A stretch of DNA of 54,373 bases, from NCBI GenBank assembly GCA_910577645.1, contig CAJTOL010000021.1, positions 1-54,373 of the forward strand, written 5' to 3'. Both the position numbers and the translations under genes were made by a program. This DNA is from an uncultured Lachnospiraceae bacterium. Lineage in GTDB: Bacteria; Bacillota; Clostridia; Lachnospirales; Lachnospiraceae. Of the stretch, positions 7,151-14,477 are shown one piece after another. The notes under the pieces were generated by a model. It saw only the letters and a program-made list of their open reading frames with translations, searched no databases and had not been told where the DNA came from. Numbering within the stretch: the stretch's first letter is position 1; each line of letters starts with the position of its first letter.

Positions 7151-8515
7151 TTATACCATTTTTTCAGGCTGAAATACCTGGTCAAACCGTTCCGGCGTCA
7201 AAAAGCCCAGCTCCACGCAGGCTTCTTTCAGGGAGATGTTTTCCTTGTAAGCCTTTTTGGCTGTCTTGGCTGCATTTTCATAACCGATGTGGGGATTTAA
7301 GCAGGTTACAAGCATCAGGGAATGATGGAGATTCTCATCCATTTTCTCCTTGTTTGCCTTGATTCCCACAGCACAGTTGTTGTTAAAAGATATGAGGGAG
7401 TCGGACAGCAGCCTTACGGATTGCAGGAAGTTGTAAATACACACAGGCATAAATACATTCAGTTCAAAGTTGCCCTGGGAGGCGGCCATGCCCACGGCGA
7501 CGTCATTGGCCATTACCTGGACAGCTACCATGGTGACGGACTCGCATTGGGTGGGGTTTACCTTTCCTGGCATAATGGAGCTGCCTGGTTCGTTTTCAGG
7601 AATAAAAATTTCGCCCAGGCCGCAGCGGGGACCGCTGGAAAGCCAGCGCACATCGTTTGCGATTTTCATCATGTTGGCCGCAAGTCCTTTTAATGCGCCG
7701 TGGGCAAACACCAGCTCGTCCTTGCTGGTGAGAGAGTGGAACTTGTTGGAAGCCGTCTTAAAGTCTTTGCCTGTAAGCTGGGATACAGCCTTTGCCACCT
7801 CTGTGTCAAATCCTTTGGGGGCGTTGAGGCCGGTTCCGACGGCGGTTCCGCCTAAAGCCAGTTCCCGAAGGCCGGAGAGACTCATCACCAGCATTTCCCG
7901 GGACTTCTCAAGCATGTTTTTCCATCCGCTGATTTCCTGGGAGAAAGTGATAGGAGTTGCATCCTGAAGATGGGTGCGTCCTGTTTTAATAATGCCCTGG
8001 TTTTCTTTCATCAGACCATCAAAGGTTCCAATGAGAAGGTCAATGGCCGGAAGAAGGTTGTCCTCAATGGATATGGCCGCTGCGATATGCATAGCTGTGG
8101 GGAAGGTATCGTTGGAGCTTTGGGACATATTGGAATGGTCATTGGGATGAAGAAGCTTTTCCCCGGCAATCTCGTTTCCTCTGTTGGCAATGACTTCATT
8201 TACGTTCATGTTAGACTGTGTGCCGCTTCCTGTCTGCCATACAGCCAAGGGGAAATGTCCCTCTAATTTTCCTTCCCGGATCTCATCGCAGGCCTGGGAA
8301 ATCAGGGAAAGACGTTGGTCGTCCAGCTTGCCAAGCCGGTTGTTAGCCATGGCTGCAGCCTTTTTTAAGACTGCAAAGGCGCGGATAATCTCACTTGGGA
8401 TCTTCTCGATACCAATCTTAAAGTTTTCATAGCTCCTTTGCGTCTGGGCCCCCCAGTACCGGTCTGCCGGAACCTGAATCTCACCCATTGAATCATGTTC
8501 AGTTCTAAATTCCAT
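7151..8515 (-). CDS. fumC: Class II fumarate hydratase
   Basis: Interconverts fumarate and L-malate without an iron-sulfur cluster. The 454-residue protein has all three conserved regions of the fumarase/aspartase superfamily. QTGSGTQSNMN (94-104) is the fumarase rather than the aspartase version. GRTHLQDATP (179-188) supplies the catalytic His, and the signature GSSIMPGKVN (311-320) contains the catalytic Ser loop. It sits between ttdB-like and malic enzyme genes. Having it in the same operon as a class I enzyme is unusual: either one is a backup under oxygen or iron stress, or the class I pair acts on another substrate. Confidence 0.93.
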   Translation of the reverse strand: MEFRTEHDSMGEIQVPADRYWGAQTQRSYENFKIGIEKIPSEIIRAFAVLKKAAAMANNRLGKLDDQRLSLISQACDEIREGKLEGHFPLAVWQTGSGTQSNMNVNEVIANRGNEIAGEKLLHPNDHSNMSQSSNDTFPTAMHIAAAISIEDNLLPAIDLLIGTFDGLMKENQGIIKTGRTHLQDATPITFSQEISGWKNMLEKSREMLVMSLSGLRELALGGTAVGTGLNAPKGFDTEVAKAVSQLTGKDFKTASNKFHSLTSKDELVFAHGALKGLAANMMKIANDVRWLSSGPRCGLGEIFIPENEPGSSIMPGKVNPTQCESVTMVAVQVMANDVAVGMAASQGNFELNVFMPVCIYNFLQSVRLLSDSLISFNNNCAVGIKANKEKMDENLHHSLMLVTCLNPHIGYENAAKTAKKAYKENISLKEACVELGFLTPERFDQVFQPEKMV

Positions 8516-8556
8516 AATACGTCGCTTCTCCTTTCGGTTTGTTCTAGACTATAATA

Positions 8557-9147
8557 TTATTGGGGATAGATTTGGTCAAGCTTTTTCAAAGCAGTCTGTT
8601 TTAAGTTCTTGTAAATACTGTTCTGGTGAGTATCCATTCCTACAACCAGCGGGCCAAACTCAACGGCTTCCAGATCCCAGAGGGCTTCCGGCATACCCAT
8701 TTCAAACCAGGTTACGTCCACTACCCGTTTAATTCCCTGAGCAAGCTTTGCCGCACAGCCGGGAGCTGCCTGAAAATATACATAGCCGTACTTCTGACAG
8801 GCATCCAGAGTACCCTGATCCATACCGCCTTTTCCGATGACCGCTTTGATGCCAAGCTTACCGACTACATCTGCGTGAGGTTCCATACGAATGGAGGTGG
8901 TAGGCCCGATTACGTTTAACCGCCAGGAACCATCATCATTTTTCAGGCATACAGGGCCTGCATGGAAGATAGCGGCGCCGTTGAAATTTTTAGGAAGGGA
9001 TTCCCCTTTTTCCATAAGGCTTCGGATTTTTAAATGTCCCATATCCCTGGCAGTAAAAATGTGGCCTGTCAGATAGACAACATCGCCGATCTTTAACTCA
9101 CGCATATCCTCTTCTTTGAGAGGCATTGTCAATACTTTCTTATCCAT
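8557..9147 (-). CDS. Class I fumarase / L-tartrate dehydratase-type hydro-lyase, beta subunit
   Basis: A 196-residue FumA C-terminal-domain homologue. It has LKIGDVVYLTGHIFTARD (18-35), GPTTSIRMEP (81-90) and GKGGMDQGT, which form the swivelling substrate-binding half of iron-sulfur hydro-lyases. It works with the alpha subunit encoded 43 bp upstream. Known substrates of the two-subunit enzymes are fumarate/malate and L-tartrate; mesaconate/citramalate is also seen. The sequence alone does not decide, so no gene symbol is given. Malic enzyme and fumC next door make fumarate or a hydroxylated relative the likely substrate. Confidence 0.88.
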   Translation of the reverse strand: MDKKVLTMPLKEEDMRELKIGDVVYLTGHIFTARDMGHLKIRSLMEKGESLPKNFNGAAIFHAGPVCLKNDDGSWRLNVIGPTTSIRMEPHADVVGKLGIKAVIGKGGMDQGTLDACQKYGYVYFQAAPGCAAKLAQGIKRVVDVTWFEMGMPEALWDLEAVEFGPLVVGMDTHQNSIYKNLKQTALKKLDQIYPQ

Positions 9148-9190
9148 AAGACTTGATCTCCTTTTTCATATTTATAGATATCCGACAAGA

Positions 9191-10075
9191 TTACAGAAGC
9201 TTCTCAATCCGGCCGTCGTTATAGATACGAATACCGGCGCGTCTTGCCACCCAGCAATGGAAATTGATTGCTACAGGAGCAATGGCCGTATGAGTGGCAG
9301 CAGTTCTGATTTTAACTGCCAGACATACCGTATCGCCGCCGGTTCCGGCAGCGCCAAGTCCCAGAGCGTTGATATTCTCTTTAAGCTCCTTTTCAAGACG
9401 GGCCAGCATAGGGTTGGGGTTCTCGTCATTCCAGCTGCGGGTGCTGATGGCTTCACGGCTTAGCTTGGATGCAATATCCATCTGTCCGCCGATGCCGATG
9501 CCGATACCAAAGGGAGGGCATGGCTTTCCGCCTGCGTTGATGGCTGTCTCAAGAACGAAACGTTTAAGACCCTCAAAATCCTTGTCCAGCTTTAAAGCGG
9601 CAGTCGTGAAGATCTTCATGGCATTGCCCAGCTCGGCTCCGCAGCCTTTGAAGCTGATGATCATGTCAACATACTCCTGACCCGGATGGTATTGATACTC
9701 AATGTTGGGAACGCCTTCGCCGGTGTTGTTGCCCGGGTTGTGACGTGTAAGGGGATCTACGATGCTGGGCCGCAGATATCCCTTTTGGGTGGCTTCCCCC
9801 AGCGCATCCATAATCACATCCTGAGCAAATGTGGGAAAGTTGCCGTCACCGTAAGAGATCCATGTGGTAGGATAGCCAGGAGACTGGCATACCGCCTTGT
9901 CCTGGGCTTTGGCGATGTCAAGATTTTCCAGCATAGAGGATAACATGCTTTTAGCGGTCTCGTTGGTCTCATGAGCCAAAGCGTCCTGTACCAGAGTCTT
10001 AACATCTGCAGAAATCTCGGTTACGGCACGGATCACGGCATCATGGATGGCGTCCTTGATTAACTGATTGTCCAT
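9191..10075 (-). CDS. Class I fumarase / L-tartrate dehydratase-type hydro-lyase, alpha subunit
   Basis: The 294-residue catalytic subunit holding the oxygen-sensitive [4Fe-4S] cluster. Three cysteines fall where the family ligands are expected: C63 (AVCQSPGYPT), C186 (GGKPCPPFGIGIG) and C274 (INFHCWVARR). It pairs with the beta subunit downstream. The substrate is probably fumarate or a related C4/C5 hydroxy-acid. It lies 31 bp behind the MmgE/PrpD gene, within one leftward operon controlled by the operators at 11492-11534. The AGGAGG before the ATG is strong. Confidence 0.9.
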   Translation of the reverse strand: MDNQLIKDAIHDAVIRAVTEISADVKTLVQDALAHETNETAKSMLSSMLENLDIAKAQDKAVCQSPGYPTTWISYGDGNFPTFAQDVIMDALGEATQKGYLRPSIVDPLTRHNPGNNTGEGVPNIEYQYHPGQEYVDMIISFKGCGAELGNAMKIFTTAALKLDKDFEGLKRFVLETAINAGGKPCPPFGIGIGIGGQMDIASKLSREAISTRSWNDENPNPMLARLEKELKENINALGLGAAGTGGDTVCLAVKIRTAATHTAIAPVAINFHCWVARRAGIRIYNDGRIEKLL

Positions 10076-10106
10076 AGTGGAACCTCCTTAAAATTGATTG
10101 AATTTA

Positions 10107-11468
10107 TTAAAAAATATTATTTACATCCTCAATATTCTCCAGATTGTGGAGCGCATTTAGCAGGTTTTCTGTTTTCTCAGCCCCTAACATATCCTCTGTC
10201 AGAAGGCGGAATTTGTGATCCGCCATAGGCTGGTCAAAGGGATTTTTGAAATCTCCGATGGGATAATCCACCTGCTCTGTAATGGCCTCGCCGTTTTTCA
10301 GGCAGATGGTTATGCGGTGAGACCACTGGTTGGGATCCTCAAGGTAAATGTCATCAAGCTCCTTGCTGACATTTACTTTGATTTTGGACATTACATCTTT
10401 GATAACGGGATTATGAATGTTCTTTAAGGTAAAGACTTTGTCGCTGAGATCTTTCAGCACGATAGCCGCCGCAATACAGAACTGAAGGCTGAATTTGGCG
10501 GCATAGGGATTCTCGGGATAGGGGTTGTTTGTTGTCTGTACCGCAGTGCTGTAGGTATCGTCTGTGATGGATACAATGTCCTCAGGATGGAAGGTATGGG
10601 TCTTAAAAATCTTCTCTATGCAATAATTTGCAGAGTGTGTATGGCGGCAGCAGGCATAAGGCTTAAAGGAATTCTCATCAATGCGGTAGCCTTTTCCATA
10701 TCCCTTTGTCAGACTGTCAAGATGGTACTCAGGGGCCACGGCTTTTATGAAGGCGCGTTCTCCCTCCAATATGGTAGGAGATCCGGTAAAGCCTAATTTT
10801 GCAAGCTCTGCGGAACGAATACCGCACAGGTTGGCGTTTGCCGTATGGAGTACTTTGCTCATGCATCCGCTGGCAAGAAATTCCCAGAGGCCTGCAGCCT
10901 GGGTCCCGGCAGAACCTAAACAGTTAAGAAGCTGTTCCTCTGTTAAGCCTAAAAGCTTTGCAGCCGTGACACCTGAGGAAAAGGCCCCTGCCACAGCGGT
11001 AGTGTGCCAATATTTGTAGGAAGATGGATTGACGGCTTCTCCAATCCTGGCTCCGGCCTCGTAACCGGCCGCCACAGCCTCAATTACATGGCGGCCGCTT
11101 TTATGGTGCTTTTGGGCTAATGCAAAAGCAGCAGGTACTGTGATAACCGCCAGATGGGTGATGGAGGCGTTATGTACATCGTCCATGTCCATCACATGGC
11201 CAAACACTGCGTTTAAAGCCGCCGCCTGTTCTGCGGACAGTTTCTCAAAACCCGGCTGGAAGGCAGAAGCTTCCGAAAAGGCGGCTTTTTCGGAATAATA
11301 GTTTTTCCAAATACCGGATTCCTTTTTGACGGATCCTGCAATGGCAACGCCAATAAAATCCTCAATACACATTTTGGTGATGTTTATCGTATGCTTGCTG
11401 AAATCCTCATATTTCATAGAATGAAGATAAGAGGCCAGCTTGCGGGTCTCCTGGTTGTTGGCGCACAT
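10107..11468 (-). CDS. MmgE/PrpD family protein
   Basis: A 453-residue member of the family that includes 2-methylcitrate dehydratase, cis-aconitate decarboxylase and iminodisuccinate epimerase. Recognisable parts are NAVFGHVMDMDDVHNAS, AGYEAGARIGEAV, AGTQAAGLWEF and KPYACCRHTHSA (with the family's conserved active-site His/Lys region). The longest frame starts at 11534, but that would run through two operators. The ATG at 11468 has AAGGAG about 10 bases upstream and is the real start. It is the first gene of the leftward operon, so it probably does an early step (epimerisation, dehydration or decarboxylation of a di- or tricarboxylate) whose product goes to the fumarases. The exact reaction cannot be read from sequence. 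Confidence 0.85.
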   Translation of the reverse strand: MCANNQETRKLASYLHSMKYEDFSKHTINITKMCIEDFIGVAIAGSVKKESGIWKNYYSEKAAFSEASAFQPGFEKLSAEQAAALNAVFGHVMDMDDVHNASITHLAVITVPAAFALAQKHHKSGRHVIEAVAAGYEAGARIGEAVNPSSYKYWHTTAVAGAFSSGVTAAKLLGLTEEQLLNCLGSAGTQAAGLWEFLASGCMSKVLHTANANLCGIRSAELAKLGFTGSPTILEGERAFIKAVAPEYHLDSLTKGYGKGYRIDENSFKPYACCRHTHSANYCIEKIFKTHTFHPEDIVSITDDTYSTAVQTTNNPYPENPYAAKFSLQFCIAAAIVLKDLSDKVFTLKNIHNPVIKDVMSKIKVNVSKELDDIYLEDPNQWSHRITICLKNGEAITEQVDYPIGDFKNPFDQPMADHKFRLLTEDMLGAEKTENLLNALHNLENIEDVNNIF

Positions 11469-11491
11469 AAAAAATAAATTCTCCTTCGTAA

Positions 11492-11503
11492 TTGGTATAC
11501 CAA
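11492..11503. promoter_or_regulatory. GntR operator, distal copy (mmgE leader)
   Basis: Perfect 12-bp palindrome TTGGTATACCAA, 23 bases before the mmgE start codon. It is an exact copy of the site at 11523-11534, centre-to-centre 31 bp, i.e. three helical turns. Palindromes of this kind are typical targets of FCD-type GntR regulators. Confidence 0.75.
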
Positions 11504-11522
11504 AATAAAGAATGTGTAAATA

Positions 11523-11534
11523 TTGGTATACCAA
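11523..11534. promoter_or_regulatory. GntR operator, proximal copy (mmgE promoter)
   Basis: Perfect palindrome TTGGTATACCAA lying about where transcription of the leftward operon should start, just downstream of the -10 at 11546-11551. Occupation would block initiation. Confidence 0.75.
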
Positions 11535-11545
11535 CTGTTTTGTTT

Positions 11546-11554
11546 AGAATAGCA
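11546..11554 (-). promoter_or_regulatory. Extended -10 promoter of the mmgE-fumarase-malic enzyme operon
   Basis: Read leftward, TGCTATTCT is a TGn-extended -10; the -35 region is poor. The start point would fall near 11540, immediately before the first operator. A small palindrome CACATTATGTG (11553-11563) overlaps the upstream side. Confidence 0.45.
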
Positions 11555-11713
11555 CATTATGTGAAAAAAGAAAAGACATTTTTAGAAAAATTTATGCATT
11601 TTTCCGCGGGAATTTCAGTAGGAATAAACAAAATACACTTGACAAAAGGTTGACAAATTCTGTATCCTATAATTTATGAAAGAAATTTTTAAATGAAAGA
11701 AATCTAAAAAAAG

Positions 11714-11722
11714 AGGTATACA
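11714..11722. promoter_or_regulatory. Partial GntR operator in the gntR leader
   Basis: AGGTATACA overlaps the ribosome-binding site of gntR and keeps the GTATAC core of the other operators with a weaker right half. It suggests negative autoregulation. Confidence 0.45.
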
Positions 11723-11725
11723 TCC

Positions 11726-12442
11726 TTGGAAAGAAAGACGGCATCAAATAAATATTATGAAATCATTTTGGACTGGTTTAAGCAGCAGCTGATGTCAGGG
11801 GAGTTAAAAGAAGGGGATGTTATCCCTTCAGAACGAGAGCTGGCGGCCCGCTTCGGAGTGAGCAGGGTACCGGTCAGGGAAGCGCTGCGTATATTGGAAT
11901 ACATTGGAATTGTTTCAAATGAACCGGATGGACTGAAGGTTCAGAAAGTAGACGTTCACTTTTTGAATCCCAAAGCCAATTTCGCTTCGGAAATAACAAT
12001 AGAAACTCTTGAAAAGCTTTTTGAAGTAAGAATTTTCCTGGAGTCTGCCGCAGCTTATTATGCCGCCCGCAGGCGGACGGACGAGGATATTGCCCTGATG
12101 CGGGAGTCTATCCGGCGTATGGCTGATACGCTGGATAGTGACAGCAGAAATAGTGAGCAGATGATTCAGGCATCACACGACTTCCATTTCCATGTAATTG
12201 CGGCTGCTAAGAATTTTGTGCTGGATAATATATACCGGAATCTGTATGAACTGCTGGAGGTGTCAAAGCAGCATACGCTGAACCCGTTACAGGTTTCAGA
12301 AACCAGTTTGCTGGAGCATGAAGCGATCCTGTATAAAATCGAAAGCGGGAATGCGGAGGAAGCAAGTAAATATATGAAATACCATTTAAGCACTGCCATA
12401 AAAAAGCTGACATCGCCTGATGAAATAAACAGCCTCGAATAG
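11726..12442 (+). CDS. GntR family transcriptional regulator, FCD subfamily
   Basis: A 238-residue regulator with a GntR winged helix-turn-helix (about 8-77; EGDVIPSERELAARFGVSRVPVREALRIL) and a helical FCD ligand-binding domain (about 95-225) with the metal-binding His positions around HDFHFHVI and LLEHEAIL. FCD regulators usually sense carboxylic acids, which fits the dicarboxylate genes on both sides. The start is a TTG: an in-frame stop lies just upstream, and GAGG is 9 bases before it. It probably binds the GGTATACC sites at 5231, 11492, 11523, 11714 and 13171-13225. Upstream the -35/-10 elements (TTGACA twice, TATAAT at 11668) are not properly spaced. Confidence 0.88.
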   Translation: MERKTASNKYYEIILDWFKQQLMSGELKEGDVIPSERELAARFGVSRVPVREALRILEYIGIVSNEPDGLKVQKVDVHFLNPKANFASEITIETLEKLFEVRIFLESAAAYYAARRRTDEDIALMRESIRRMADTLDSDSRNSEQMIQASHDFHFHVIAAAKNFVLDNIYRNLYELLEVSKQHTLNPLQVSETSLLEHEAILYKIESGNAEEASKYMKYHLSTAIKKLTSPDEINSLE

Positions 12443-12465
12443 AAACGGCACAGGAAAGGGGAAGT

Positions 12466-12981
12466 ATGGAAGACTGCCGGAAATTTAAATCCTACAACGA
12501 TGTAGAAATGATTGATATTATACACCAGGTGGCGACTCTATATATTGCCACAAAGGTTCCAAAGGATTATGGCACCGGAGATACCTATACCTCTGTTGAG
12601 GTACATATGTTAAAACGTATTGTAGATAAGCCCGGGATCACAGTAACAGAATTGGCGGTGGAAACTGCAAAGACAAAAGGGGCCATTTCCCAGATGCTGA
12701 AGAAAATTGAGGAGAAAGGCTTGATCCGCAGGGAACATTCCGCTGATAATGAAAATAAATGCCTCCTTTATGCTACAGAAAAGGGGAGAGAGCTGGATCA
12801 GGCACACCGTCTTTATGATGAGGTGAATTCTGCAGAGACTATCGATCAGGTCAGAATGCTTTTTACAGAGGAGGAAATGAATACGGCCTTTCGCGTGCTG
12901 GAGGCCTGGCTGGCTTTACGGCGTCAGGTACATCAAAAGAGGCTGAAACAAAAACGGCTGGATAGCCGGAAGAAAACATGA
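12466..12981 (+). CDS. MarR family transcriptional regulator
   Basis: A 171-residue winged-helix regulator. The core is at about 45-105: SVEVHMLKRIVDKPGITVTELAVETAKTKGAISQMLKKIEEKGLI, then a wing with REHSADNENKCLLYATEKG. The C-terminus is unusually basic (QKRLKQKRLDSRKK). It follows gntR by 23 bp and is probably co-transcribed. A likely target is the palindrome at 13136-13150 overlapping the -10 of the transporter operon, which would give this operon two regulators. The inducer is unknown. Confidence 0.85.
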   Translation: MEDCRKFKSYNDVEMIDIIHQVATLYIATKVPKDYGTGDTYTSVEVHMLKRIVDKPGITVTELAVETAKTKGAISQMLKKIEEKGLIRREHSADNENKCLLYATEKGRELDQAHRLYDEVNSAETIDQVRMLFTEEEMNTAFRVLEAWLALRRQVHQKRLKQKRLDSRKKT

Positions 12982-13010
12982 GAAAGCTTATATATAAAAT
13001 CAAAAATTAT

Positions 13011-13046
13011 AAGAGATGCACTGGTATTCCAGCTGCATCTCTTTTG
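13011..13046 (+). terminator. Rho-independent terminator after marR
   Basis: Stem AAGAGATGCA (13011-13020) with TGCATCTCTT (13034-13043), followed by TTTGATTTT. It separates the regulator unit from the transporter operon. Confidence 0.85.
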
Positions 13047-13115
13047 ATTTTAAGAAAAATGATGAATAAGTACAATGAAAAAAAGTCTTTTTTAAATAAA
13101 ACTTACAAAAAACTA

Positions 13116-13150
13116 TTGACATCACGCGAAAAAGTGTTTAGAATCTAAAC
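13116..13150 (+). promoter_or_regulatory. Promoter of the transporter operon with overlapping palindrome
   Basis: TTGACA (13116-13121), 17-bp spacer, TAGAAT (13139-13144): a near-consensus sigma-A promoter. The 15-bp palindrome GTTTAGA-A-TCTAAAC (13136-13150) covers the -10, a position for a repressor such as the MarR protein encoded just upstream. The ten bases TGTTTAGAAT recur at 11541-11550, at the other operon's -10. Confidence 0.8.
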
Positions 13151-13170
13151 TACTAAAACGTGTAAAGAGT

Positions 13171-13225
13171 GAGTATACCACAATTTAGAGCACATTAGGT
13201 ATACCATATAAGGTTATGGTATAAC
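13171..13225. promoter_or_regulatory. Three GntR operator-like sites in the transporter operon leader
   Basis: GAGTATACCA (13171-13180), AGGTATACCA (13197-13206) and ATGGTATAAC (13216-13225) share the GGTATACC core with the perfect sites at 11.5 kb. Centres are 26 and 20 bp apart. All lie downstream of the -10, where binding would block early transcription. Confidence 0.65.
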
Positions 13226-13284
13226 AAAAGTACTATTTTGCATCTGGGGAGAGACGTGGATAATCTACAAAAAGGAGAAAAAGT

Positions 13285-14448
13285 ATGGGTTTAGTACATA
13301 ATTTTGATGAAATCGTGGACAGAAGGGGGACAGATTCAAAGAAATACAATGTATACCCTGAAGATGTGATTCCCATGTGGATCGCAGACAGCGATTTTAA
13401 GGCTCCGCAGCCTATAGTGGATGCATTGGTAGAGCGTATGCGGCAGGGCGTATACGGATATACCTTAAACAGCAGCCGCTTGAAAAAAGCAGGAGCAAAC
13501 TGGCAGAAAGAGCGCTTTGGCTGGGATGTGAATCCGGATTGGGTTGAGTTTGTTCCGGGAGTGATTTCCGGTATTATCAGTGCGGTGCGTGCATTGAGCC
13601 AGCCTGGGGATAATATTGTGATACAGACTCCATGTTATCCGCCGTTTAAAGATCTGTCTGACCACAATGGAAGACATTTGCTGAGAAATGAACTGGTCTT
13701 AAAGGACGGCCGCTATGAAATTAATTTTGAAGAGTTTGAAGAAATGGTGAAGGATACAAGGACAAAGCTGTTTATCCTGTGCAATCCCCAGAATCCTACA
13801 GGCCGCGTATTTACATTAGAAGAGCTTACGCGTTTGGGCCAGCTGTGTTTAAAGTATCATGTAACGGTTTTGGCGGATGAGATTCATCAGGATATTGTGT
13901 TTAATGAACATAAGCACATTCCCTTTGCAAGTATCAGCAAGGAATTTGAGCAGAACACAGTAGCTTTCATGAATCCCAGCAAGACCTTCAATGTGCCTGG
14001 CTTCCGCACAGCAGCCTTTATTGCAGCTAACTCTGTGCTTAAAAATGGAGTTCATGACATCATAGTGAACAATAAGGCAATTGGCGAGAATATCTGCGGA
14101 ACTATTGCATTTTATACTGCTTATGAGAGCTGTGCATATTATGCGGATCAGATGGTGGAATATCTGGACAAGAACTGCCGTCTTGTGGAAGAAACCATGA
14201 AGGGCGTAAAAGGTATCAAGGTAGTTTCGTCAGAGGGCACCTACTTCCAGTGGCTTGACTGCCGCGGCTTGGGTATGACGCAGGCAGAATTAGACAGGTT
14301 CTTTGTTGAGACTGTGAAGCTGGGGCTTAACAGCGGCAAAAGCTTCGGGCCGGAGGGGGAAGGATTCCTGCGGATGAATATCGCATGTCCCAGGGCTACA
14401 TTAGAGGAAGCTTTAAAAAGAATTGTAATTGCAGTTAACTCACTATAA
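13285..14448 (+). CDS. MalY/PatB family PLP-dependent aminotransferase / C-S beta-lyase
   Basis: A 387-residue fold-type I PLP enzyme. Family marks are PMWIADSDFKAP (30-41), CNPQNPTGR (166-174), LADEIHQDI (197-205) and the PLP lysine K233 in NPSKTFNVPGF. MalY/PatB proteins are often cystathionine beta-lyases, releasing thiol, pyruvate and ammonia; others transaminate. As first gene of a carboxylate-transport operon, it may act on an imported amino- or thio-substituted dicarboxylate rather than on methionine metabolism; that is inference. A strong AAGGAG precedes the ATG, after a long leader with three operators. Confidence 0.88.
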   Translation: MGLVHNFDEIVDRRGTDSKKYNVYPEDVIPMWIADSDFKAPQPIVDALVERMRQGVYGYTLNSSRLKKAGANWQKERFGWDVNPDWVEFVPGVISGIISAVRALSQPGDNIVIQTPCYPPFKDLSDHNGRHLLRNELVLKDGRYEINFEEFEEMVKDTRTKLFILCNPQNPTGRVFTLEELTRLGQLCLKYHVTVLADEIHQDIVFNEHKHIPFASISKEFEQNTVAFMNPSKTFNVPGFRTAAFIAANSVLKNGVHDIIVNNKAIGENICGTIAFYTAYESCAYYADQMVEYLDKNCRLVEETMKGVKGIKVVSSEGTYFQWLDCRGLGMTQAELDRFFVETVKLGLNSGKSFGPEGEGFLRMNIACPRATLEEALKRIVIAVNSL

Positions 14449-14477
14449 TTAAGATTAAGAAAAGGAGAGATACGACT

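Noticed and set aside
11469..11534. N-terminal extension of the MmgE/PrpD frame (22 extra residues)
   Set aside because: It would place two perfect operators and the transcription start inside the coding region, and the ATG at 11468 has a good ribosome-binding site.
11639..11673. Consensus promoter TTGACA...TATAAT before gntR
   Set aside because: The two TTGACA boxes are 23 and 12 bases from the TATAAT, neither a workable spacing; only an imperfect promoter can be proposed.
13285..14448. metC-type assignment of the MalY-family gene to methionine synthesis
   Set aside because: It heads an operon with a carboxylate transporter and has no sulfur-metabolism neighbours, so a biosynthetic role is not supported.
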